A stretch of DNA of 64,000 nt from NCBI GenBank assembly GCA_029246545.1, contig JAQWMX010000011.1, positions 1-64,000 on the forward strand, written 5' to 3'. This document shows positions 18,360 through 26,705 of the stretch, in pieces. The translations under genes were made by a program, and so were the position numbers. The notes under the pieces were generated by a model, which made no database searches, was not told the DNA's origin, and saw only the letters and a program-made list of their open reading frames with translations. Every line of letters begins with the position of its first letter. Position 1 is the first letter of the stretch. This DNA is from Gammaproteobacteria bacterium. GTDB lineage: Bacteria; Pseudomonadota; Gammaproteobacteria; Pseudomonadales; Pseudohongiellaceae.

Positions 18360-19358
18360 TTAATAAAAGTCGTTGAGTCCGACGAAAGTTCCACCATTCC
18401 TTTTTGCCAATTCGCGCATCAAAGCAGCAAAGCGAATGCCCCCAGCTTGGAACATCCGAGGTTGTGAAAACTGTACCGGAAAGCCGATACCGTGAATTCT
18501 GACCAGTCTATTGCCTTCAGCATCCTCAAGATTAATGCGGTCTATAGTACTGACAACTTGCGCAATGGAATTGCCGGAAAAGTCATCACCAAGCACGTAA
18601 ATGCTGATTTTTTTGCCTGGTTCATAAAAAGTTCTTATCGCAGTGGTAATACCTTCTACCGGGCTGCTGTTACTAAAAGGGTTCCAGGTACGTAAGCGTT
18701 GTAATATGGCTGATCGTCTTGCAGGTGTGTCGGGAATCCAACCACCACGAAACTGGCTAAACATATATTCACCCATATCATTCATCACCTGAATTCCTTT
18801 AACTTCCGGGTAAATATCCAAGGTGTCAACAAACACCTCTAACATGCGGGACCAACTGTAATTGAACATACTGCCAGAAGTATCAATGATGAAAATAACG
18901 TATTCACTATCAACAGGCACGCCACCAACAGAGTCAGTTAATCTGAGATTTGCTTGATTAGCCTGTAACCTCAGCATTTCTTCAGTAAGGTTTTGTTGCG
19001 CCAAAGCTAGTCGGCCTTCTAAGATGGCGTTGACTGAGGATTGTTCACTAGTATTGCTTAATTGATCTTCAAGTGAGCTAAATTCACGACGCAATCTGGC
19101 GATACGTTCATCAAATTCGGAGATTTGCTCATGTTTAGCATTTAACTCTCGATTATAAATGTTGGTTTCACCCCGAATTTCGAATATTTGGCGTTGCATC
19201 TCCAATACCGAGCCTTCATTACTTTCTTCAGATACTTCTAAAGGAACAGGCGTAGAGACTCTTGTGATCATCAACAGTAGGATAATTGCGCCAAAACCAC
19301 AGGACATCACATCCAAAAAGGCGATATTAAATGAATCATTTTCTCTACGTTTAGACAT
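18360..19358 (-). CDS. VWA protein with ExbD/MotB-like membrane anchor (short paralogue)
   Basis: A 332-aa protein not matched to a named family. Residues 10-32 form one membrane segment (NIAFLDVMSCGFGA...) with Asp16 placed like the proton-binding Asp of ExbD, TolR and MotB. Residues ~45-140 are coiled coil. A VWA domain follows from ~150 with MIDAS residues D159, S161, S163 and an Asp pair at 258-259; a Ser lies where a Thr is usual. The N-terminus is basic and short, so the VWA domain should be in the periplasm. It is 28 bp downstream of a longer paralogue sharing the same membrane motif. I infer it to be one half of a paired stator with the MotA-like protein. Confidence 0.75.
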   Translation of the reverse strand: MSKRRENDSFNIAFLDVMSCGFGAIILLLMITRVSTPVPLEVSEESNEGSVLEMQRQIFEIRGETNIYNRELNAKHEQISEFDERIARLRREFSSLEDQLSNTSEQSSVNAILEGRLALAQQNLTEEMLRLQANQANLRLTDSVGGVPVDSEYVIFIIDTSGSMFNYSWSRMLEVFVDTLDIYPEVKGIQVMNDMGEYMFSQFRGGWIPDTPARRSAILQRLRTWNPFSNSSPVEGITTAIRTFYEPGKKISIYVLGDDFSGNSIAQVVSTIDRINLEDAEGNRLVRIHGIGFPVQFSQPRMFQAGGIRFAALMRELAKRNGGTFVGLNDFY

Positions 19359-19386
19359 AATTAGCTATTTTTAACTATTAATGGGC

Positions 19387-20490
19387 TTAGGGCCAGTCTC
19401 CAGAGGGGCTCATAAAGGCTCCGCCAGTGGCTATAGCCAGTTGCCAATAATAAGAGGCCGCTTGTGGGTCCCCTTCAAGTGGAGCCAGAATAACATTTAC
19501 TGGAATTCCGAAAGGTAAATACTCTAAAGCTTCTTCAAATAACCTTTCGCGGTCTCGCCCAGAAATAGTCGCAGTACGGGGTTCCCGATTGTCACGAGTA
19601 GGTAAACCGTCAGTGATCAAAAAAATATTATCTGGCAAGGGAGAAAGGCCTTGTACGGACTGAAACAGCCCGGCAAGGTTAGTGCCACCGTAAGGGATTA
19701 ATTGGTTCAGATCCTCAACAGCTTGATTTAATTGTTCATCATCGGCCACTTCTAACCATCGCCCTTGTGAACCAGGAATAAGGCTATTCACACTCTCGCT
19801 AAATGTATAAATCTGGTATTGGCTGGGAATTGGCATTTGGGTGGTTATCCAGTCCACAGTTTCTTGCACATTTCGCCATTTCTCTGAATTGAGTTTCGCT
19901 TCGTCTGACATGTTGCGACGGCGGATAATATTAATAATGGTGTCGTCCAACATGCTACTAGAAATATCGACTAAGACTAATATGCGATTGCCGCCCAATA
20001 TCATTCCGGTCAAATATTGACGATTCCCATCCCCAATAAAGCGCCTAACATTATTACCTGTGAATTGGTCTTCGGCTTCGCGTAGATTTTCTAACTCAGC
20101 TTCTAGCTCAGCAATTTGTTGCTGCAGGCGCATGATCTCGTCTTGACCGGAAGTATTGTTATTTTCTAAATCGCGCAATCTATCCATAAAGTTATCAATT
20201 TCTTCTTCAATTGAGCGAGCCAACCCTTGTGCTTCAACAATTTGCAAATCAACATCTGAAATTGTGTTGCGTACTCTAACCAGTCCTTCTTCGCCTTCCA
20301 AAATTTGTTCTTCAAGTAAATTTATTTCAGCAGATAAATTTGGATCGGTCACCGCAGTTGCATTTTGAGATGAATGATCAAGAATTAAAAAGATTAATAC
20401 CACTGCGCCAAAACCACAGGACATTACATCCAAAAAAGCTAAGCTCATTGGGTTAAATTCGCGTTTATTTTTTTTAACTTTAGCCATCAC
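19387..20490 (-). CDS. VWA protein with ExbD/MotB-like membrane anchor (long paralogue)
   Basis: A 367-aa protein. After a basic N-terminus, residues 15-36 form a membrane segment containing AFLDVMSCGFGA, identical over these 12 residues to its neighbour, with Asp21 in the ExbD/MotB position. Residues ~50-140 are a coiled coil rich in Glu and Leu. The VWA domain from ~165 has a full MIDAS: D175, S177, S179, T270 and D294. Its start overlaps the end of the actin-fold gene by 4 bp (ATGA type), which suggests coupled translation. Metal-dependent ligand binding in the periplasm is expected from the intact MIDAS; the ligand is unknown. Confidence 0.77.
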   Translation of the reverse strand: MMAKVKKNKREFNPMSLAFLDVMSCGFGAVVLIFLILDHSSQNATAVTDPNLSAEINLLEEQILEGEEGLVRVRNTISDVDLQIVEAQGLARSIEEEIDNFMDRLRDLENNNTSGQDEIMRLQQQIAELEAELENLREAEDQFTGNNVRRFIGDGNRQYLTGMILGGNRILVLVDISSSMLDDTIINIIRRRNMSDEAKLNSEKWRNVQETVDWITTQMPIPSQYQIYTFSESVNSLIPGSQGRWLEVADDEQLNQAVEDLNQLIPYGGTNLAGLFQSVQGLSPLPDNIFLITDGLPTRDNREPRTATISGRDRERLFEEALEYLPFGIPVNVILAPLEGDPQAASYYWQLAIATGGAFMSPSGDWP

Positions 20491-21755
20491 TGCACCTGAA
20501 TAAATTCTAGTGTGGAGTGTTCATTAACAGTTAAGCAGTCCCCAATTTTCAATACAGAAGGCTCTGTTAATACTGAGCCGTTTAATTGCAAATCGAGTTC
20601 TGGGCTGGCAAGTAAATAATATTCTTGATCTTGCAAACTTACAGTTATTGGTGTGCTTAGTTTTAATTTAGGTAAATTTATATCAGATATGGCATAAGCT
20701 TTATGCTCAAACAAAAAGTGCGAAGGTTTTGTTGTTGTGGAAGTTACAGTTGAGCTTGCAGAAGAGTCCTCTTTAGTAAGAGGTAATTTTGAAATCAATT
20801 TTAAAGCTTCACTACCGACCTTAATTAAATCTAAATGCTGGAAGCCGTTCTCGGTAATCGTATTATCAGAAACGGCGATGATGTTTGGCATTTCTTGTTG
20901 CAGTCCAGGCAACAAGAATGCGCGTTCTAACACATAAAGTGGGGCGCCCTCCGTAGTAATGCCGTCAATTTCCTGGTTTATTCTGTTGAAGATAGACTTT
21001 GCTCGTTGCTCAAAATTTTTCAACGTCAAACTAGCCTGATGAATAGCTCCCTTATTATTTATTTCTAATAATATCTCATTATTAGCCGCGACTTTCTTTA
21101 GCCAGTTTTCCATTTCGCTGTAAATGTATTGCTCTGTGTCGGCATTATGCAGAGGGTCGAAGCGGCTCTGTTTGATAAAAGCATCGGTAATAGTATTAGC
21201 CCAAGCGTCATGTAATGACAATAAGCCAGTGCCAGGAATAGGTAATACTTTTTCGCGAATAATTTCTCCTTGTTCTTTGGTGACAAGAGTTATTACAGTT
21301 TGATGTAGCTGGACATCCATAAACAAGGCGTGCTGATGTTCTTGTAGGTTGGCTAAAGCGAGTAAAGCAAGATCAACTAAACCGGTGGCATTAATAGAGC
21401 AATGCTTAACCAGCCCTAACAGTGTTGCAAGCTGGGTTGATGAGTAGTGGCTAGGAACAGCAAAAATCGTATCGCCTTCAAGCTTAAACTGTTTAGTAAT
21501 ACTCTCGAGGTGGCCGAATGCTAAGTCGGCATGATGACGGAATAGTTTGTTCTTACTTACAAGCGGATCAAGGCCAAGCTGAAACCAAAATTGATTAAAG
21601 TTTTGTTGCGGATGTAACCGGGTTAGCCCAATTGCTTCAAATCCAAATACAGGTGGAGTTTCAAATGTATTGGCAAAGCCGGGGCTTTCTCCCAGCAGAC
21701 CCTGTGGGGAGCTGATACGGACATTATGATCATGCAACTCAATGAGTGTTGTCAT
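20487..21755 (-). CDS. Actin/Hsp70-fold (ASKHA) protein of the VWA-motor cluster
   Basis: A 422-aa protein with no signal peptide or membrane segment, so cytosolic. The order of features resembles the Hsp70/actin fold: a first strand-turn-strand (LIELHDHNVRI), a second phosphate-type strand near residue 155 (ALFMDVQLHQTVITLV), and near residue 290 a strand-loop YVLERAFLLPGL like the adenosine motif. The first phosphate loop lacks the usual Gly and Thr pattern, so ATP hydrolysis is doubtful. A Ser/Thr-rich linker (~330-345) leads to a small beta-rich C-terminal domain. It lies between the MotA-like and VWA genes with a 5-bp gap and a 4-bp overlap. PilM- or FtsA-like scaffolding is a possible role. 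Confidence 0.6.
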   Translation of the reverse strand: MTTLIELHDHNVRISSPQGLLGESPGFANTFETPPVFGFEAIGLTRLHPQQNFNQFWFQLGLDPLVSKNKLFRHHADLAFGHLESITKQFKLEGDTIFAVPSHYSSTQLATLLGLVKHCSINATGLVDLALLALANLQEHQHALFMDVQLHQTVITLVTKEQGEIIREKVLPIPGTGLLSLHDAWANTITDAFIKQSRFDPLHNADTEQYIYSEMENWLKKVAANNEILLEINNKGAIHQASLTLKNFEQRAKSIFNRINQEIDGITTEGAPLYVLERAFLLPGLQQEMPNIIAVSDNTITENGFQHLDLIKVGSEALKLISKLPLTKEDSSASSTVTSTTTKPSHFLFEHKAYAISDINLPKLKLSTPITVSLQDQEYYLLASPELDLQLNGSVLTEPSVLKIGDCLTVNEHSTLEFIQVQ

Positions 21756-21760
21756 AGGTC

Positions 21761-22576
21761 TTAGTCGTTTTCACGCTCCGGCACTTGCAGATGTCGAATC
21801 AAATAATTGTCGCAATAATCTTGAGTATCTAGCACCAAGCGGTCTTGCAAAAGTTGCAGCTGATATAAAACGAACATGATAATAATGCTGACAACTAGTG
21901 CGATAAACGTAGAGTTAAATGCAACACCTAAACTAGTAGTTACACCAAGAATATCGCCAGTAACAGCACTTTGGGCTTGCCCCAGCGCTTCACCGATTCC
22001 ACGTACAGTGCCTAAGAAGCCAATGGAAGGAATGGCCCAGGCGATATACCGAACTATACTTAGTTCGCTTTCTAGGCGTTCGGCTTCTGTATTACAAACG
22101 TCTTTTACGACACTGGAAACGTCTTGAATGCTGCGCGTGGTATTAAATCGTTGCAGAGCAGATATTAAAGCTCTGGGTAGTAGGTATTCTCGTTCTTCAG
22201 GAGGTAGGGCCTGAACTGGGCGCGCATAATTTCTAGCGTCTTCTGGCAATATACTAATCCCTTCAGAAAGGTTCAGCAAAGAGCGTTCCAATAAATTACT
22301 TTCTTTACGATTGCGAAAGACTTTTAAGCTGATAATTGATAGTGCCCAAAGCATCAAAATAATACATGTTTCTTGCTCGTAATCGCGCATTACTACATAC
22401 AAAGATCGTTCTTGAATATAGTTGGGATCAGCTTCTTGTAGAATTATCTGCTGGGCCATAACGGCATCAGCGTTCGGTCTAATAACCGCAACATAAATAG
22501 CGTGTACGATTATTACCGAAATAATCAGAGCAAAGACCTGAAAAACTAAATCAGAGACGAGGCCTTTTTGTTTCAT
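21761..22576 (-). CDS. MotA/TolQ/ExbB-family proton channel protein
   Basis: A 271-aa inner-membrane protein. Hydrophobic segments lie at about 8-32, 68-87, 174-195 and 213-240, with a cytosolic loop of ~85 residues between the second and third. The motif GFLGTVRGIGEAL (186-198) and the following TTSLGVAFNSTFIALV are the TolQ/ExbB/MotA core that lines the channel. The family forms pentamers around a dimer of a one-helix partner (ExbD, TolR, MotB); here the two VWA proteins carry that helix. An AAGGA ribosome site is about 6 nt upstream. It is followed 5 bp later by the actin-fold gene. Confidence 0.85.
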   Translation of the reverse strand: MKQKGLVSDLVFQVFALIISVIIVHAIYVAVIRPNADAVMAQQIILQEADPNYIQERSLYVVMRDYEQETCIILMLWALSIISLKVFRNRKESNLLERSLLNLSEGISILPEDARNYARPVQALPPEEREYLLPRALISALQRFNTTRSIQDVSSVVKDVCNTEAERLESELSIVRYIAWAIPSIGFLGTVRGIGEALGQAQSAVTGDILGVTTSLGVAFNSTFIALVVSIIIMFVLYQLQLLQDRLVLDTQDYCDNYLIRHLQVPEREND

Positions 22577-22622
22577 ATCGAATCCTTAATTTATTTCTAA
22601 ATACGCATGTTTCATATGCGAC

Positions 22623-22913
22623 CTATATATCAACTGGAAATGAGACGGAAAGATCTTCAGATATTTGGGCGCTAGGCACGAAATCATCATCTCCTTCAGG
22701 TTGCTCAACTTGAAGCTCATCTTCATTAGTTTCTTCTGCCTGGTTCAACACGAGAGCTTCGGTATCTGATGTTGAAGAGTTTTCTATTGGCACTGTTTCT
22801 TCAGCAGCATGCGTTGAGCTAATACTAAAAGCTGCAAAAACAGAGATAAAAAAATAGGTAACTTTCTTAGTCATAGCTTTTGGCAATAGTTCTTGGTAAT
22901 AGTTCTTAGTCAT
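22623..22913 (-). CDS. Small acidic exported protein heading the motor cluster
   Basis: A 96-aa protein with a signal peptide (the stretch from the second Met, ending FSISSTHA before AEE) and a mature part rich in Glu and Asp that looks disordered. No family recognised. The gene may start at ATG 22913 or ATG 22874; the second gives a conventional signal peptide, and neither has a clear ribosome site. The two start regions are a direct repeat. It is 46 bp upstream of the MotA-like gene on the same strand, which suggests a periplasmic accessory of that system. Confidence 0.55.
   Translation of the reverse strand: MTKNYYQELLPKAMTKKVTYFFISVFAAFSISSTHAAEETVPIENSSTSDTEALVLNQAEETNEDELQVEQPEGDDDFVPSAQISEDLSVSFPVDI
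22864..22913 (-). repeat. Duplicated start region with 11-bp and 13-bp direct repeats
   Basis: The sequence ATGACTAAGAA occurs at both possible starts (22913-22903 and 22874-22864). Between them AAGAACTATTACC is followed directly by AAGAACTATTGCC. The pattern suggests a local tandem duplication that doubled the start codon and lengthened the N-terminus by 13 residues. Confidence 0.6.
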
Positions 22914-23099
22914 AATGGGCTCTATGCCTGCTTCATGTTACAAGCAAATAGATGCCATACTGATGGCTATAAAAGAATTTATAGTATCGTATTTATTAGT
23001 AAGCTGCCTCATTTTCAAGGCCTTAGCTTAAGGACGTTAAGCTAGAGTTCATTAAGTCATTTTTGTAAATTTAGCTATAAGGATTTAATGTCTCAAAAT

Positions 23100-24296
23100 T
23101 TATCGTGGTATTAGTTTAAGTACTTCTCCTGGAAATACTCTGCCTGCATCAGTATTATTCTCAGAGTCTAATAGCACATATATACTGCCATCTGGTGTTT
23201 CAGCAATGTCTCGAACTCGGCGATCAAGCTCAACCAGTAAATGCTCTTCAGCAACAACGCGCTCTCCATCCATAACCAAGCGAATTAAGAAACGACCCTG
23301 TGGCGGACTAAGTGAACCGACAAGTAAACTTCCTTGCCAGTCAGGGAATGTTTCTTGCTGAATCAGCGCTAGGCCAGAGGGTGCTAGTGAAGGGAACCAA
23401 TAATATAAAGGTTGTGTGACGCCATCCCATTGTGAAGGTCCTATTTCGGTGCCATCATAATTTTTCCCATAAGTGATATATGGCCAACCATAATCTAGCC
23501 CTGCACGCACTACGTTCAGTTCATCGCCACCAAAAGGGCCATGTTCAATAGACCAGAGTTCGCTAGTATCTGGATGAATTATTATGCCGTCTTGGTCGCG
23601 ATGCCCTATAGCGTATATTTCTGGCTTAATATTAGCCCGGCCTTGATAAGGATTGTCTTCAGGAATTGAGCCATCTGCATTGATGCGTAAAACTTTGCCA
23701 GTGTAGGTAGTTAAATCCATGACTTCAGGCCTTTGTTCCAAATAACCAGTAGTCGTAATGAAAAGCTTGCCGTCTGCAGTAGAAGCCAAACGTCTGCCAG
23801 GGTAATTGCCTAGCACTTGTATGCTTTCAAAGCGAGTCATATCACGTGATAAAATACCGCTAGCTACCTGCTGTATAGGCTGTTCTACACCTGCAGGTGT
23901 TTCTGCCTCATAGGCAAAAAATAGTCGACGGGTTTGTGCGAAATTAGCGTCCGCTGCAATATCCATCAAGATTCGGCCTTCTCCAGCACGTAAAGGGGGC
24001 ATCCCTCCAATTGGGCCGGTAATGGCGCCGTTAGAATGAATTACTTGAATAGTGCCAGATCCTTCTGCTACTAAGATGTTGTTGTCAGGCAAGCTTACAA
24101 GGGCCCGTGAGCCTTGTAGCCCAGATAAGACTAGATCTGTGCTTATATTTGATTGGCTCGCTTGTGGCGCAGCAGTTTGCCCAGCGAAAGCAGCTGAAGG
24201 TGGGTTGGCAAATGGGTCAGGGGGGCCGTCAGCTGCTATTATTGGGTTAACCATACTGGCTAATACAGCAAAGCAATAAAATTTATGTAAGAACAT
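23100..24296 (-). CDS. PQQ-dependent sugar dehydrogenase-like protein (YliI/GDH-B type)
   Basis: A 398-aa exported beta-propeller with a signal peptide (cleaved near IIAADG). Family signs are AVASLPDN-like blade repeats, AIGHRDQDGIIIHPDTSELWSIEHG near residue 240, GGDELNVVRAGLDYGWPYITYG, and DIAETPDGSIYVLLD near the end. Soluble aldose dehydrogenases of this kind oxidise sugars in the periplasm with PQQ and pass electrons to quinone or cytochrome. It lies between the two arms of the motor cluster but is in its own transcription unit. PQQ biosynthesis genes are not in this window. Confidence 0.82.
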   Translation of the reverse strand: MFLHKFYCFAVLASMVNPIIAADGPPDPFANPPSAAFAGQTAAPQASQSNISTDLVLSGLQGSRALVSLPDNNILVAEGSGTIQVIHSNGAITGPIGGMPPLRAGEGRILMDIAADANFAQTRRLFFAYEAETPAGVEQPIQQVASGILSRDMTRFESIQVLGNYPGRRLASTADGKLFITTTGYLEQRPEVMDLTTYTGKVLRINADGSIPEDNPYQGRANIKPEIYAIGHRDQDGIIIHPDTSELWSIEHGPFGGDELNVVRAGLDYGWPYITYGKNYDGTEIGPSQWDGVTQPLYYWFPSLAPSGLALIQQETFPDWQGSLLVGSLSPPQGRFLIRLVMDGERVVAEEHLLVELDRRVRDIAETPDGSIYVLLDSENNTDAGRVFPGEVLKLIPR

Positions 24297-24437
24297 GCCT
24301 GACCCTCTTGAATTAATAGTTGTTGAAGGAATTTTGGAATTTGTTGAAAGATGAACTTATTTAGGAAGATTAGTCTGGCACTGGACTAATAGCAAGAGGG
24401 TGTTTATTCTCCTTTGACTGTTATAGGAAATCATCTA

Positions 24438-25706
24438 ATGCTACAAAAAATATTTAGAAATACGGCCTCTTTTAGCTTACTTTTATTGGCGAATTTTACC
24501 GCAGCTCAAGACGTAGCTGAGGAGCTTTATTCAAGTTATGAGTCGTCTGTCTACAGGGTAGAAGTGGTTACGCCCGGTGTTGAAAATAAAGCATCGGTCG
24601 GGACTGGTTTTGTTATAGGTAGGGATGACGTACTGGCGTCAAATTATCATGTCATCTCAAATGTTGTTAATGAACCTGATCGCTATCGCCTGGAATGGGA
24701 AGGTGTCGATGGCCGCAGAGGCCCTCTAACAGTTTTGGCTGTGGATGTTGTTCATGACCTTGCAATTTTACAAGCAGAAGAGCCGATGGGCATTCCCTTG
24801 CAGATTGCGGACTTGCCAGAAAATGGAGTTTCTTTGTTTTCACTAGGCCATCCTTTAGCTCTGGATTTGGCTATAGTAAGTGGCACTAACAATGGACTAC
24901 AAGAAAGCTCTCTTTACGAAAAAATTCTATTTAGTGGCAACATCAACCCAGGCATGAGTGGCGGGCCTACACTTGATCGCAATGGGCAGGTTGTTGGAAT
25001 AAATGTTGCGACCAGTGGCGAAGCAGTTGGGTATTTAGTGCCAGCTACTTATTTGGATGAATTATTAACCGATGCGAGAGCTGCGGACTTTCGTCCTGAA
25101 ACAGATTTAGCAACAAGCATCAGCAATCAACTTGCCGATAACCAGCAGTCGCTGGTTGATGAGATTCTTGATAATGATTGGCGCAACATCTCGCTTGGCA
25201 AATTATCAGTACCGGGCGCTGTTTTTGATCGTTTAGATTGCTGGAGTGATAACCAGTTTGAAGAAGGTACTAACCAGTATACTGTTAATGCATCTGTCTG
25301 CCAGGGCCAAGATTCAATTTATCTTTCTGAACAATTACGTGCAGGGGCTTTTTCTTATGAATTTTACTGGCTCGAATCTGAACAGTTATCCCCATCGGCT
25401 TTTTATCAAATTTATCAACGTAGCAGTCGCAGTCGTTTTCCATCTAGGCCAAGTGAAGAAGACGTGGGTAATTTTACTTGCTCAACACGTTTTGTTTTAT
25501 TATCCGGACAGGACTTTAAGGCGAATATCTGTGCTCGGCCATACCTAGATTATCCTGACTTAACCGACTTTATGGTTTTAATGACTTTGGTCGGCCATGA
25601 TACTGAAGGCGTTATATTCACAATGGATTTTTCAACAGTTTCACTAGAAAACGGATTAGCAGTATTAGAGAAATTTTTAGGAGCAGTGGAATGGAATCCC
25701 TCATAA
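24438..25706 (+). CDS. Secreted trypsin-like serine protease (S1C/HtrA-like)
   Basis: A 422-aa exported protein: signal peptide to about residue 23 (NFTAAQ), then a protease domain with the full triad His71 (SNYHVI), Asp107 (VHDLAIL) and Ser174 (PGMSGGP). No PDZ domain is seen; the ~200-residue C-terminal part has four Cys and no recognised domain. ATG 24438 is chosen over an upstream start at 24414 because AGGAAA lies 8 nt before it and the signal peptide then begins correctly. Its 3' end overlaps the FHA gene by 16 bp, so the two are coupled. It reads divergently from the PQQ dehydrogenase gene. Confidence 0.82.
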   Translation: MLQKIFRNTASFSLLLLANFTAAQDVAEELYSSYESSVYRVEVVTPGVENKASVGTGFVIGRDDVLASNYHVISNVVNEPDRYRLEWEGVDGRRGPLTVLAVDVVHDLAILQAEEPMGIPLQIADLPENGVSLFSLGHPLALDLAIVSGTNNGLQESSLYEKILFSGNINPGMSGGPTLDRNGQVVGINVATSGEAVGYLVPATYLDELLTDARAADFRPETDLATSISNQLADNQQSLVDEILDNDWRNISLGKLSVPGAVFDRLDCWSDNQFEEGTNQYTVNASVCQGQDSIYLSEQLRAGAFSYEFYWLESEQLSPSAFYQIYQRSSRSRFPSRPSEEDVGNFTCSTRFVLLSGQDFKANICARPYLDYPDLTDFMVLMTLVGHDTEGVIFTMDFSTVSLENGLAVLEKFLGAVEWNPS

Positions 25707-26674
25707 TTCGCGTCTCCAAGGGAGGCAGAAGTCAGCCAGTTTTTCATCGTGCAGAAAAATTTCCGTTTAGAATTGGTCGAGCATTTGATAATGACCTAAT
25801 AATTGCTGATGAAACTGTATCTGCGCATCATATTGAAATACATGCAGTGGATGATAGCTTTAAGGTTCTTAGCAAAGCAGATGAAAACGGCACCTGGATT
25901 GACAAACAAAGGCTAGCCGATGACCAGCAGGAATTGCATGATTTAAATGTACCGACGTCTATTAATATTGGTAGAACACACCTTGACCTACATGCCTCGC
26001 ATTCCCCAGTAGAGCCTACTTTAATAATTGCCCGGTCTTCACGTTTATCGGAATTAGCATCAACAATTTGGCTGGCCTTAGGCTTAACGTTAATTTATAT
26101 GCTGTTAACTTTTTATTATTCTTATCAGCAATTTTCTTTAAATAATGATTGGACAGAAATTCTTGTAAACCGATTACTTTTCTTTGCTATTCCGATAGCT
26201 ATTGCAACGGTTATGAGTTTTGTTAGCCGGATGTTTCTGCATAGTTGGAGGTATCTCCTGCAATTATCAATAGCCAGCTTTGGCTGCTTGGTTTACTTAA
26301 TAACTGAAGAGTTAAATAGTGTAATCAGTTATTTTTTTACCAGCCAAGGCATTGCGGACTTTCTCATACTTATATTTAGCGGCATCTTTTTTGCCTGGCT
26401 TCTTGCTTGGCAAATACGGGCAATCAGTACCACATCAATAAGGCGTGCAGCTTTTGTAGGGGTAGGAGTGGCTTGGATAGTTTTAGGTATCAGAACGATT
26501 CAGGATATTGTTGATATACCCGATTTTAGTACACAACCAACAATGCATAATTTAGTGCAACGTTATGATGTTCGATTGTCTCCCAGTGAGGGGACTGTGT
26601 CAGAATTTGTTTTAACTGTGGGTGAAGCTTTACAAGCTGGATTAACACAAGAACTAGAAAAAGATAAGTCCTAG
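25691..26674 (+). CDS. Membrane protein with N-terminal FHA domain
   Basis: A 327-aa protein. The FHA domain covers about residues 5-105 with its key residues: RIGR (FRIGRAFDNDLII), the SxxH motif (SAHHIEIH), and NGTWID. FHA domains bind phosphothreonine. Five or so hydrophobic segments follow between residues ~125 and 275, then a ~50-residue polar tail. The FHA domain should be cytosolic. No Ser/Thr kinase is encoded in the window, so the phosphorylated partner is unknown. It overlaps the protease gene by 16 bp and is followed 31 bp later by a small gene, forming a three-gene operon. Confidence 0.8.
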   Translation: MESLIIRVSKGGRSQPVFHRAEKFPFRIGRAFDNDLIIADETVSAHHIEIHAVDDSFKVLSKADENGTWIDKQRLADDQQELHDLNVPTSINIGRTHLDLHASHSPVEPTLIIARSSRLSELASTIWLALGLTLIYMLLTFYYSYQQFSLNNDWTEILVNRLLFFAIPIAIATVMSFVSRMFLHSWRYLLQLSIASFGCLVYLITEELNSVISYFFTSQGIADFLILIFSGIFFAWLLAWQIRAISTTSIRRAAFVGVGVAWIVLGIRTIQDIVDIPDFSTQPTMHNLVQRYDVRLSPSEGTVSEFVLTVGEALQAGLTQELEKDKS

Positions 26675-26705
26675 TTTTTCGCTGCTATTATATTAAAGGT
26701 TTACT

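Noticed and set aside
20487-22576. Zorya-type anti-phage system (ZorA/ZorB)
   Set aside because: The channel protein fits the general family, but no OmpA-like MotB domain, ZorC, ZorD or ZorE helicase/nuclease is present.
21761-22576. Flagellar stator MotA
   Set aside because: No MotB with a peptidoglycan-binding domain and no flagellar genes nearby; the loop and motif are closer to TolQ/ExbB.
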